From NCBI GenBank assembly GCA_030549955.1, contig JAUQQI010000103.1, positions 14,806 to 21,571 on the forward strand: 6,766 nucleotides of DNA. Direction: 5' to 3'. The notes below the pieces were generated by a model that did not search any database, was not told the DNA's origin, and saw nothing but the letters and a program-made list of their open reading frames with translations. Source of the stretch: Chloroflexota bacterium (GTDB taxonomy: Bacteria; Chloroflexota; Dehalococcoidia; JAUQQI01). Of the stretch, positions 1 through 6,232 are shown piece by piece. Position numbers and translations under genes: made by a program. The first letter of the stretch is position 1, and each line of letters starts with the position of its first letter.

Positions 1-201
1 ACCCTCCCCCGGAACAAGGCGATGATGCTCACGATCCCCTTTGTCCTCTACGGGGTGCTCCGCTATTTTTACCTGATCCACCAGCGGAACCTGGGGGGAA
101 GCCCGGAAGAGGCCCTCCTTTCGGACCGGCCCCTGCTGGTAACGGTTATTCTCTGGCTCCTTACGTCACTGGTGATCCTTTACGTTTTCCGGGGAAGCTA
201 A
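1..201 (+). CDS. UbiA-family prenyltransferase, C-terminal end (likely decaprenyl-phosphate phosphoribosyltransferase); partial
   Basis: Frame 1 is open from the left edge to a TAA at 199-201, giving 66 residues of a gene whose start lies outside the window. The visible part has a hydrophobic helix (residues ~8-26, MMLTIPFVLYGVLRYFYLI), a polar loop with GGSPEEALLSDRPLL (residues 32-46), and a last hydrophobic helix (residues ~45-64) ending in YVFRGS. This C-terminal pattern, a helix with YGVxRYxYL and then GGSPEExLLxDRPLL, matches what I know of UbiA-superfamily enzymes annotated as decaprenyl-phosphate phosphoribosyltransferase, which move phosphoribose from PRPP to a polyprenyl phosphate at the membrane. 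The catalytic Asp-rich loops are outside the window, so the substrate is inferred. The gene converges on mocA, the two stop codons overlap, and it is unlikely to belong to the cox-type operon. Confidence 0.8.
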   Translation, partial: TLPRNKAMMLTIPFVLYGVLRYFYLIHQRNLGGSPEEALLSDRPLLVTVILWLLTSLVILYVFRGS

Positions 202-791
202 AGCTTTGCCGACCGGTCAAGGGCCCTCCGATAGTCCTCAGCAGTATCGATATCGAAAAACACCTCATCTGAACCGACCGTGACCGTCACGACCCGGTCG
301 GCATGGCGCTCAATCAGCGCCCGTCCGCCCCGGTCACCCCGGAGGCTGAGGAGCTCAACAAAGAGCGGCCGGCTGAACAGCACTGGGTTGCCGGGCCGCC
401 GGGGGCCCCGGGGCGCGATAATCGGTGCCCCCGTTCGCCGGTAGGCATCCACAACCGACCGGATAAGCTCCGGTGAGACGAAGGGCTGGTCGACCAGCAG
501 GAAAACAACGGCCTCGGTCCCGGGCGGAACGGCGCCGAGGGCCGCCTGGACCGATGTACTCTGGCCCAGGCCGAAGTAATAGTTGTAAACGACGTCGACC
601 GGCAGGCCCCGCAGGGCGGCCCGGACTTCGTCGACCCGGGGTCCGGCCACAACGATAACCCGGTCGAGGCCCGACCTGAGGGCCACCTCGGCGAGATAAC
701 GGACCAGGGGTCGGCCGTGCCAGTCCAGCAGGGCCTTCGGCCTGCCCAGCCGGCTGCCCGCCCCAGCCGCAAGGATCGCCCCGACGATCAT
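198..791 (-). CDS. mocA: MocA-like molybdenum cofactor cytidylyltransferase (nucleotidyltransferase family)
   Basis: This 197-residue protein is the usual length for the MocA/MobA-like NTP-transferase family. It starts with the nucleotide-binding signature LAAGAGSRLGRPKALL (residues 7-22). It also has FGLGQSTS (73-80), the metal-binding DQP (101-103), GNPVLF (134-139), RGDRGG (151-156) and the C-terminal DIDTAEDY (180-187). MocA makes the CMP form of Mo-molybdopterin (MCD), used by CO dehydrogenase and related xanthine oxidase-family hydroxylases; MobA makes the GMP form. The DQP motif and XdhC/CoxDE neighbours favour the CTP-using type, but nucleotide choice is inferred. The ATG at 789-791 overlaps the upstream XdhC stop as ATGA, and a strong Shine-Dalgarno lies 7 nt before it. 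The stop overlaps the convergent prenyltransferase stop by 4 nt, so it is the last gene of the operon. Confidence 0.88.
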   Translation of the reverse strand: MIVGAILAAGAGSRLGRPKALLDWHGRPLVRYLAEVALRSGLDRVIVVAGPRVDEVRAALRGLPVDVVYNYYFGLGQSTSVQAALGAVPPGTEAVVFLLVDQPFVSPELIRSVVDAYRRTGAPIIAPRGPRRPGNPVLFSRPLFVELLSLRGDRGGRALIERHADRVVTVTVGSDEVFFDIDTAEDYRRALDRSAKL

Positions 792-1876
792 CCCCGCTTC
801 ACCTCCGTCGCCGTCACCTGGGGCCGGCCGCCCGGTACGGCCCGGCGCCGGACGGCGATAATCTCGGCCAGGATGCTGACCGCAATCTCCTCAGGCGTAA
901 CCGCCCCGATGCTGAGCCCGATGGGGGCGTGGATGCGGCCGATTTCCTCCTCGCTAAACCCCCAGGACCGGAGCTTTTCAACCCGCTCGGCGTGGGTTTT
1001 CCGGGCGCCGATGGCCCCGATGTAGCGGGCGGGCGAATTGAGGGCGGCCTTGAGAGCCGGCTCGTCGATTTTCGGGTCGTGGGTAAGAATTGCGATATAA
1101 GTTGAGCGGTCAACCCCGACCCGGGCCAGGGCCTCCTCGGGCCAGGCGACCAGCACCTCGTCCGCTGTCGGGAACCGCTCCCGGTTCGCAAATTTGGCCC
1201 GCGGGTCGGCGACAACAACTCGGAAACCGACCTCCCTGGCCATCCTCGCCAGGGGAATGGCGGTATGTACCCCGCCGAGAATCACAAGCTTCGGGGGCGC
1301 GGGGTAGGGGTCAAAAAAGAGCTCGACCTCTTCATCCCCCAGCCGGTAGGTTTTGACCTCGGGCCGCTCGGCATCCAGGGCGGCCAAAGCATCTGCCGCA
1401 ACCTGCCGGTCGAGCTCCGGGTCCCCGAGGGAGCCGGTGACGGAGCCGTCGTCCAGAATCAAGACCTTCCGGCCAAGACGGCCGTTCGAACGGATGACGG
1501 TTGCAACCACTGCCGGTAACTGGGCCCTGATTCGAGCCCTCAGGGCATCGAAGACCTCCCGGGCGGCGTCAAACGGCTCGATAAAGACGTGGATAACGCC
1601 GCCGCAGGCCAGGCCCACCTCCCAGAGCATATCCTGGGTTATGCCATAGCTTACGAGCTTCGGGCGGCCGGTTTCTAAGACCTCGAGGGCCTCGTCGATG
1701 ACCGCAAGCTCGACACACCCGCCGCTCACCGAGCCGGCGAAGTCCATGGTGTCGGCAATGGCCATTTTCGCCCCGGCCGGCCGCGGTGCCGAACCATAGG
1801 CCTTAACCACGGTTGCAAGGGCGACCCGCCTGCCCTGCTGCCGCCAGGTGTCAATCTCGGCGATAACTTCCTGCAT
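788..1876 (-). CDS. XdhC/CoxI-family molybdenum cofactor insertion protein
   Basis: This 362-residue protein has both halves of the XdhC/CoxI family. The N-terminal XdhC_CoxI domain shows GSAPRPAG (residues 28-35), GSVSGGCVE (48-56) and GLACGG (88-93). The C-terminal Rossmann-like domain begins at about residue 195 (PPKLVILGG) and continues with ADPR (223-226), LTHD (264-267), YIGAIGARKT (285-294) and HAPIGLSIGA (316-325), then PEEIAVSILAEIIAV. In characterised systems XdhC binds the molybdenum cofactor, stabilises its mature form and hands it to the apo-hydroxylase. The two conserved cysteines (54, 91) are in place. The nucleotide loop reads GGVHTA, not the commoner GAGHVA. The ATG at 1874-1876 follows an AAGGAGGG ribosome site, and the 3' end overlaps mocA by 4 nt, so the two are probably translationally coupled. 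Whether it is named XdhC or CoxI depends on the client enzyme, which is not visible here. Confidence 0.9.
   Translation of the reverse strand: MQEVIAEIDTWRQQGRRVALATVVKAYGSAPRPAGAKMAIADTMDFAGSVSGGCVELAVIDEALEVLETGRPKLVSYGITQDMLWEVGLACGGVIHVFIEPFDAAREVFDALRARIRAQLPAVVATVIRSNGRLGRKVLILDDGSVTGSLGDPELDRQVAADALAALDAERPEVKTYRLGDEEVELFFDPYPAPPKLVILGGVHTAIPLARMAREVGFRVVVADPRAKFANRERFPTADEVLVAWPEEALARVGVDRSTYIAILTHDPKIDEPALKAALNSPARYIGAIGARKTHAERVEKLRSWGFSEEEIGRIHAPIGLSIGAVTPEEIAVSILAEIIAVRRRAVPGGRPQVTATEVKRG
799..806 (-). promoter_or_regulatory. Ribosome binding site of mocA
   Basis: On the minus strand the sequence GGAGGTGA ends 7 nt before the ATG at 789-791. It lies inside the end of the XdhC coding region. 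It supports the chosen mocA start and suggests mocA is translated both by coupling (ATGA overlap) and by its own ribosome loading. Confidence 0.75.
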
Positions 1877-1884
1877 TCCCGTTT

Positions 1885-1892
1885 CCCTCCTT
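1885..1892 (-). promoter_or_regulatory. Ribosome binding site of the XdhC-family gene
   Basis: The minus strand reads AAGGAGGG, 8 nt before the ATG at 1874-1876, within the 17-nt gap after coxE. It fixes the start of the XdhC-family gene and contrasts with coxD and coxE, which lack a clear Shine-Dalgarno. Confidence 0.75.
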
Positions 1893-1894
1893 CG

Positions 1895-3121
1895 TCAGCC
1901 GACCGCCGCGGCCGGCGGGGTTACCTGCTGTCGCCGGGCCGGCCGCCGTTCGTCAAGGGTCGACAGGAGTTTGCCCAGCTGTTCAAGGCTTTCGATGTTG
2001 TGGGCCGGGAGAAAATCGTCCACATAGGGCAGGGCGGCCTGGAGTCCCCGGGCCAGGGGTTCGAAGCCCCGCATCCCGGCCAGGGGATTGAGCCAGATCA
2101 GCCGGTAGCAGCTTCGCTGGAGCCGGGCCATCTCCCGGGCCAGCACCGAGACGTCGCCCCGGTCCCAGCCGTCGCTGATGATAATCACCACTGCCCCCTG
2201 GCCCAGCACCCGCCTCGCCCACCGGTAGTTGAACGTCTTGATGGCCTCCCCAATCCGGGTCCCACCTGACCAGTCGTCCACCACCCGGACGACCTCGGCC
2301 AGGGCCTCGTCGATGTCCTTGCGCTTGAGCTGGCGGGTGATGCGGGTAAGTCGGGTCCCGAAGACAAAAGCTTCGACCCGGTCGAGGCCATTCGTCAGGG
2401 TGTGGACGAAGTGGAGGAGCATCCGGCTGTAGCGCTCCATCGAACCGCTGATGTCACACAGCACCACAAGCGGCCGCTGTTTGAACTTCGGCTCGCGAAA
2501 AGCAAGCTCGATCAGTTCGCCCCCATGACGGAGGTTCTTTCGAACCAGGCGTCGGAAGTCGGGACGCCGGCGATTGCGGCCGGGCCGCTGGCGGCGGGTC
2601 CGGCGGGGGCTTATCCGCCAGACAAGGGCCTTCATCAGGGCTTTGGCCTGCTGGACCTCCTCCCAGGTAAAGGCTTCGAAATTCTTCTTGCGCAGGACCT
2701 CCACCGGACTGTACGTGAGCTGTTTTTCGAGGACAACCAGGTCGTCCCGTTTTCGCTGCGGCGGTTTCTCGCCACCCTCTTTGAACATTTCGACCGGGGG
2801 CATCCTGAGCTGGCGACGAATCAGGTCGGGATTTACCTCGACAGGAATCAGAAGCGGGTTACGCCGGGGCCGCCAAAAGTACTCAAAGGCCAGGGCAAAG
2901 ATGGGCAGGTCCTCGCGACGGTGAACCAGCACCGACCGGGCTGCGTAGAAGAACTCCCGGCGGTTAGTGATATCGATATACTGGAGGGCTGCGCCAAGGG
3001 TAATAATCTGGCCAGGACCGACATCCAGGCCAAGGACCCGGAGAAACCGACCAAACAGGACCAGGTGCTCAAAAAGGTGACCCGCCGGGATAGGCTGTTC
3101 CTGACCGACTGCTGTTGCCAT
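1895..3121 (-). CDS. coxE: CoxE-type von Willebrand factor A domain protein
   Basis: This 408-residue protein matches the VWA/CoxE family. The N-terminal half (about 15-100, with GRFLRVLGLDVGPGQ and REDLPIFALAFEYFW) is the characteristic helical CoxE region. A strongly basic linker spans about 169-199. The VWA domain begins at RPLVVLCDISGSM and has an intact MIDAS: DISGS (223-227), Thr288 in SGGTRIGEAI, and Asp317 in IISDGWDRGD. It ends with the family-typical LIWLNPLAG and GFEPLARGL stretches. In the aerobic CO dehydrogenase system CoxE works with the AAA+ ATPase CoxD in post-translational assembly of the [CuSMoO2] site; a similar role here is inferred. It is cytoplasmic, with no signal peptide or transmembrane segment. 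The ATG at 3119-3121 is 8 nt after the coxD stop. I see no clear Shine-Dalgarno, so translation probably depends on coupling to coxD. Confidence 0.9.
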   Translation of the reverse strand: MATAVGQEQPIPAGHLFEHLVLFGRFLRVLGLDVGPGQIITLGAALQYIDITNRREFFYAARSVLVHRREDLPIFALAFEYFWRPRRNPLLIPVEVNPDLIRRQLRMPPVEMFKEGGEKPPQRKRDDLVVLEKQLTYSPVEVLRKKNFEAFTWEEVQQAKALMKALVWRISPRRTRRQRPGRNRRRPDFRRLVRKNLRHGGELIELAFREPKFKQRPLVVLCDISGSMERYSRMLLHFVHTLTNGLDRVEAFVFGTRLTRITRQLKRKDIDEALAEVVRVVDDWSGGTRIGEAIKTFNYRWARRVLGQGAVVIIISDGWDRGDVSVLAREMARLQRSCYRLIWLNPLAGMRGFEPLARGLQAALPYVDDFLPAHNIESLEQLGKLLSTLDERRPARRQQVTPPAAAVG

Positions 3122-3129
3122 GGTTCGAA

Positions 3130-4035
3130 TTAAGAAACCGCCTCAGCCTGGCGGACCCGCTCCAGCAGCTCCCGCACAATGCTCCCCCGAACCCTGGCGA
3201 TGTCATCCTGGTACTTGAGGATGACCCCCAAGGTCGAGTCGACCGCCTCCTCGGTCAGGTCCTGCTGGTCGAGGGCGGCCAGGGCCGCGGCCCAGTCCAG
3301 GGTCTCGGCGATACCTGGCACCTTGTAAAGCTCGACCCGGCGAAGCTCCTGAATAAAGGTTACGAGCTGGCGGGCAAGCCGCTCGGGAACGCCGGGTGCC
3401 CGGGCCCGGACGATGGCAAGCTCTTTATCAAAGGTGGGGTAGTCAATCCAGTAGTACATGCAGCGGCGCTTCAGGGCATCGTGGATCTCCCGGGTCCGGT
3501 TGGAGGTTATCACCACCACCGGCGGCCGGCTGGCCCGGATGGTTCCCAGCTCCGGGATGGTAATCTGCCAGTCGGAAAGCACTTCGAGAAGGAAAGCTTC
3601 GAACTCCTCGTCGGCCCGGTCCAGCTCGTCGATGAGCAGGACCGGCGGCCGGGGCTGGTTGTCCTCGATGGCCTGAAGGAGGGGCCGTTTCAGTAAGAAC
3701 TCGGGCCGGAAAATATCGGCCAGCGAGTCCTCCCGGGACCTCTTCTGACCGCTCGCCTCGATAAGCCGGAGCTCCAGGAGCTGGCGAGGATAGTTCCACT
3801 CGTAAACGGCCGTATTAATGTCAAGGCCCTCGTAGCACTGGAGACGAATCAGCCGGGTGTTGAGGGCCGCGGCAAGAACCTTCGCAATCTCGGTCTTGCC
3901 GACGCCAGCTTCCCCCTCAAGGAAGAGGGGCTTGTTCAGCTTGAGGGCGAGGAATATGGCCGTGGCAAGGCCCTGGTCGGCGACGTACCTCTCCTGCTCG
4001 AGGGCCTGCTGGACTTCCCGGGGCGAGTTCATCAT
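3130..4035 (-). CDS. coxD: CoxD-type MoxR-family AAA+ ATPase
   Basis: This 301-residue protein is a single AAA+ module of the MoxR type. It shows Walker A GEAGVGKT (residues 41-48), Walker B VLLIDELD (132-139), sensor-1 TSN (177-179), an arginine-finger region LKRRC (188-192) followed by YYWIDYP, and a C-terminal lid helix bundle (about 215-295). The segment RLQCYEGLDINTAVYEWNY (64-82) is typical of CoxD-type MoxR proteins. MoxR ATPases act with VWA partners as metal-centre chaperones. In Oligotropha CoxD is an ATP-dependent partially unfolding chaperone needed to build the Cu/S part of the CO dehydrogenase site. Here it is the first gene of the operon and sits immediately before its VWA partner. 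Two tandem ATG codons (4030-4035) are possible starts and differ by one residue; neither has a strong Shine-Dalgarno. Confidence 0.92.
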   Translation of the reverse strand: MMNSPREVQQALEQERYVADQGLATAIFLALKLNKPLFLEGEAGVGKTEIAKVLAAALNTRLIRLQCYEGLDINTAVYEWNYPRQLLELRLIEASGQKRSREDSLADIFRPEFLLKRPLLQAIEDNQPRPPVLLIDELDRADEEFEAFLLEVLSDWQITIPELGTIRASRPPVVVITSNRTREIHDALKRRCMYYWIDYPTFDKELAIVRARAPGVPERLARQLVTFIQELRRVELYKVPGIAETLDWAAALAALDQQDLTEEAVDSTLGVILKYQDDIARVRGSIVRELLERVRQAEAVS

Positions 4036-4080
4036 GGGCAGGTTCAGCGTGCCTTTCAGTTAAAATAATCTTGCAATTAC

Positions 4081-4086
4081 ATTATA
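4081..4086 (-). promoter_or_regulatory. Candidate -10 box for the coxD operon
   Basis: The minus strand carries a perfect TATAAT in a short AT-rich patch within otherwise GC-rich DNA. It would give a leader of roughly 38 nt before the coxD ATG. The hexamer 17 nt upstream (CGCAGC) does not resemble TTGACA, and there is no extended -10 TG. If it is real, the promoter probably needs an activator. The hexamer alone is weak evidence. Confidence 0.4.
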
Positions 4087-4133
4087 GGCCACCGGCCAGC
4101 TGCGCTGCGGCCCGTCCCCTAAGCGGATAGACC

Positions 4134-4156
4134 AGGCAATTGCCCCTTCATTGCCT
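4134..4156. repeat. Spaced inverted repeat, possible operator upstream of coxD
   Basis: AGGCAAT (4134-4140) and ATTGCCT (4150-4156) form perfect 7-bp arms separated by 9 nt. The centre lies about 60 nt upstream of the candidate TATAAT, or about -70 relative to the inferred start site, a position suited to an activator dimer. As RNA it could also make a small hairpin. No regulator family is recognised from the arms. Confidence 0.4.
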
Positions 4157-4200
4157 ACCGTCCTTTACAGCGCGGACCCGCTGGCTGTCTTGAAATGGGG

Positions 4201-4232
4201 CAGGGGGCGGGAAGGAGGTTTCCCGCCCCCTG
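4201..4232 (-). terminator. Strong GC hairpin, possible terminator of the LuxR-type gene
   Basis: CAGGGGGCGGGAA (4201-4213) pairs perfectly with TTCCCGCCCCCTG (4220-4232), giving a 13-bp stem with a 6-nt loop. It lies about 187 nt after the minus-strand LuxR-type stop and about 165 nt before coxD. A terminator for the regulator gene is the simplest reading. However, the bases after the stem on the minus strand are CCCCATTTCAAG, not a proper U tract, and the plus strand has none either. Attenuation in the coxD leader or a protein-binding site are alternatives. Confidence 0.45.
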
Positions 4233-4265
4233 AACGGGGTTGATGGGCGACGGCGCGCTCTGCTG

Positions 4266-4314
4266 GCAGGTAGGTCGTTTCACTCCGGACGGGACCGGGC
4301 CTCCCGGTTCCTGC
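4266..4314 (-). other. Foldable segment upstream of the strong hairpin
   Basis: Read on the minus strand, GCAGG (4310-4314) can pair with CCTGC (4266-4270). The enclosed ACCGGG (4303-4308) pairs with CCCGGT (4294-4299) around a 3-nt loop, leaving a purine-rich stretch around GGAGTGAAAC unpaired. This could be part of a structured leader RNA or simply chance folding in GC-rich DNA. I do not recognise a known riboswitch family here; conserved core bases of the cobalamin and guanidine-I classes are not convincingly present. Confidence 0.25.
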
Positions 4315-4418
4315 TGAAAGGATAACCAAAAGCGGATTACCTGTCATCGTGGAAAACACGGATTTTTGGCCAAACACTAACCGAAAATTTCTTCCTGCTG
4401 CCCCGGTTCCAAACGGCG

Positions 4419-4757
4419 TCAGGATGGGGTTGCTGGCGGCTCCCTTTCCGCCGATTGTTCGACCGCCCAGGCGGCGATGCGGGCCCGGGACGCGAACTTA
4501 AGCTTGACCATAATGCTGGTGACGTGGGACTCCACCGTCCGCTCGCTTATAAAAAGGGTATCGGCGATTTCCCGGTTGCCCTTTCCCCGACTTGTGAGCT
4601 GGGCCACCTGCCATTCCCGGGGAGTGAGCCCGGCCCTCTTCGGACCGCCTCCTCGGACCGGCGGAATCTTCTGGGCCGCCCGGTCCAGAAACCGGGCCCG
4701 CAGTTCCCCATCGGCTAAGCCCCCGGCAAGCTCCTGGAGGATCCTTCGGGCATGCAA
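4419..4757 (-). CDS. Regulator fragment 4: C-terminal LuxR DNA-binding domain
   Basis: 112 codons from a TTG at 4755-4757. The reading really begins about 80 nt earlier with RLAWRIRLGLGLLYRAWGRRKD. It contains a complete LuxR/GerE helix-turn-helix: LTPREWQVAQLTSRGKGNRE, then IADTLFISERTVESHVTSIM and VKLKFASRARIAAWA. The family's LTxRE start, N-x-EIA, and T-V-x-x-H-x-x-I-x-x-K-L residues are all present, so DNA binding should be intact. Taken alone it could be mistaken for a small stand-alone LuxR regulator, but the TPR tail in the adjacent frame shows it is the end of the large protein. Confidence 0.7.
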   Translation of the reverse strand: MHARRILQELAGGLADGELRARFLDRAAQKIPPVRGGGPKRAGLTPREWQVAQLTSRGKGNREIADTLFISERTVESHVTSIMVKLKFASRARIAAWAVEQSAEREPPATPS

Positions 4758-6178
4758 CAGGTGGAACCCGGCATCCTTCCGTCGGCCCCAGGCCCGGTAC
4801 AGTAGTCCGAGGCCGAGCCGGATCCGCCAGGCCAGCCGGGGAGGCCCCGGTCCGACACAGCCTGCTCGGCCGCAACAAGGAGAGCTTCGGCTTCACCGAA
4901 TCGCCGAAGGCGCGTCAGGGCCGTCGCTGGCAAAGACCACAGCCGCGGAATTGCCGTGCCGGCACCGAGATTCCGGGTTGAGTTCTTGAGCCTCTCGGTG
5001 ATCCCCAGGGCCAGCTCCCGATTGTTCCGAGCCAGGGCGAGCTCCGCGGCCGCGCCCCAGGCCTGACGCTGCCAGCGGGTTTCCGCTGGCAGCTCCGGGG
5101 TCAGGATGCGGTCGAGCAGCCGCTGTGCCCGGTCAAGCTCGCCCTGGGCGATGCAGGTTAGGACCAGCCCGGCGGTAACGTAGCCTTCCCATAACTCGGA
5201 CCCCAGCTCGGCCAGGAGGGCGTAAGCCCGCTCGAAGGAGGCCCGGGCCCTTTCCCAGGCCAGCAGGTCCAGGTAGAGCCGGCCCAAACTTCGGCAGGCA
5301 GCCACGACCCACTGCCGCTGGCCGATATCTTCGGCCAGGCTCAATGCCTCGTAGCCCAGCTCAAGGGCCCGCTGGTATTGGCCCTTCGAAATCAGGGGCA
5401 GGGTGAGTTCGGCCATGGCGAAGGCCTGGCCGGCGCGCCAGCTTATCCCCCTCGCAACCTTGACCGCCTCTTCCCCGGTCGCAATCGCCCGCTCCAATCC
5501 CATAGCCGGGACTTCCAGGTCGTGCTGGTGGCTGCCCCCACAAACTGAAAGGTGGGTCAGGGCGGTAACCAGGCCCTGGCGGTCGCCCAGCCGCCGGAAA
5601 AGGCCCACGGCCCGCTCCAGGTAAGTTCTGGCCTGGACGATGTCCCCATTGAGCTGGCTCGCCATGCCCAGCAGTTCCACGGTCTGGGCCAGGGCTTTCG
5701 GGTCGCCAAGGCTTTCGAAGGCAACAAGGGCCTGTTTATCAAAGCCGATGGCCTGACTGGGGTCGCCGGTCTGGGCCTGCCACTCGCCAACCGCATTCAG
5801 GGCCTGCGCCACAATCGCCGGGTCGTCCAGCTGCCGGGCCAGGTCGAGCGCTTCCCGGACGTAAGTGCCGGCCACCGTCTGGTCGCGGGCCAGCCAGATG
5901 CCTCCCAGGTTAAACGGGGCCTGCCATTCCGCGACCCGATTGCTGGTCTCACGGGCCAGGCGGAGGGTCTCCTCATAGTCCTGAGCAGCCTGTTCGTAGT
6001 CTCCGACCATCTCCCGGACCTGGCCCCGGGGCCGCAGAATACCCAGAGGGGCGGAAATTCCAAGCTGTCGGGCGGCCCCGAGGGCGCGGCTGAGGTGTTC
6101 GATGGCTTCGTGGGGAGCATACAATGCTCTCGCCCGCTCGGCGGCCCGGATCGAACACTCGAGCGCTTTCTCCCACAA
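4715..6178 (-). CDS. Regulator fragment 3: TPR region
   Basis: 487 codons from a TTG at 6176-6178, in the same frame as fragment 2. The frame is open upstream to the TGA (GADLAYHCYAAGLWEKAL), so the TTG is not a real start. The protein is almost all helical hairpins of about 40 residues with TPR-like signatures, for example ALNAVGEWQAQTGDPSQAI, LGMASQLNGDIVQARTYLE and ACRSLGRLYLDLLAWERA. TPR arrays of this kind serve as the inducer- or protein-binding platform in MalT-like regulators. The authentic sequence ends at DRGLP (about 4840); the last 40 or so residues to 4715 are out-of-frame read-through. Confidence 0.6.
   Translation of the reverse strand: MWEKALECSIRAAERARALYAPHEAIEHLSRALGAARQLGISAPLGILRPRGQVREMVGDYEQAAQDYEETLRLARETSNRVAEWQAPFNLGGIWLARDQTVAGTYVREALDLARQLDDPAIVAQALNAVGEWQAQTGDPSQAIGFDKQALVAFESLGDPKALAQTVELLGMASQLNGDIVQARTYLERAVGLFRRLGDRQGLVTALTHLSVCGGSHQHDLEVPAMGLERAIATGEEAVKVARGISWRAGQAFAMAELTLPLISKGQYQRALELGYEALSLAEDIGQRQWVVAACRSLGRLYLDLLAWERARASFERAYALLAELGSELWEGYVTAGLVLTCIAQGELDRAQRLLDRILTPELPAETRWQRQAWGAAAELALARNNRELALGITERLKNSTRNLGAGTAIPRLWSLPATALTRLRRFGEAEALLVAAEQAVSDRGLPGWPGGSGSASDYCTGPGADGRMPGSTCCMPEGSSRSLPGA
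4838..4841 (-). other. Frameshift site 2 (run of four C, five expected)
   Basis: On the minus strand CTC CCC GGC leaves the family reading after DRGLP. Adding one C gives DRGLPRLAWRIRLGLGLLY, which runs directly into the LuxR DNA-binding domain. It is the same type and direction of lesion as site 1. Confidence 0.75.
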
Positions 6179-6229
6179 TCCGGCAGCATAGCAGTGGTAA
6201 GCCAGGTCCGCCCCGCAGGCATTCAGGCT

Positions 6230-6232
6230 TCA
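6230..6232 (-). other. In-frame TGA inside the regulator
   Basis: The frame reads HTRA, then TGA, then SLNACGADLAYH, with good family sequence on both sides in the same frame. An alternative is a pair of compensating homopolymer errors: one more C at 6238-6240 and one fewer G at 6211-6214 would give HTPGLKPECLRADLAYH with no stop. Confidence 0.65.

Larger units (their letters stand above)
4036..4418. other. Non-coding region between coxD and the LuxR-type gene
   Basis: About 380 nt contain no credible gene. The part next to coxD (4058-4090) is AT-rich and holds the TATAAT candidate. The middle holds the spaced inverted repeat and the 13-bp hairpin. The right part (about 4320-4395) is again AT-rich and includes a 10-bp palindrome TTTGGCCAAA (4365-4374). 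The base composition and density of symmetric elements are unlike the coding flanks and suggest regulatory DNA for coxD. Confidence 0.55.

Noticed and set aside
2402..3133. 243-codon open frame on the plus strand, antisense to coxE
   Set aside because: It lies wholly opposite a gene with an intact VWA MIDAS and shows no recognisable domain. Long antisense frames are common in GC-rich genes.
3115..3696. 193-codon open frame on the plus strand, antisense to coxD
   Set aside because: It overlaps the Walker B and sensor region of coxD on the other strand and has composition typical of a GC shadow frame.
4240..4320. Possible cobalamin riboswitch, from ACCTGCC-like bases on the minus strand
   Set aside because: Only the CCTGCC end and a GGAA-like stretch are reminiscent. 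The CCGCAACTGT and GCCACTG core boxes are missing, and the operon has no cobalamin link.
4365..4374. 10-bp palindrome TTTGGCCAAA
   Set aside because: It is short, has no spacing relation to a promoter I can support, and is expected by chance often enough not to be called an operator.
4165..4377. 70-codon minus-strand open frame in the coxD upstream region
   Set aside because: It runs through the 13-bp hairpin and the AT-rich patches, has no recognisable domain, and its residues look like translated non-coding sequence.
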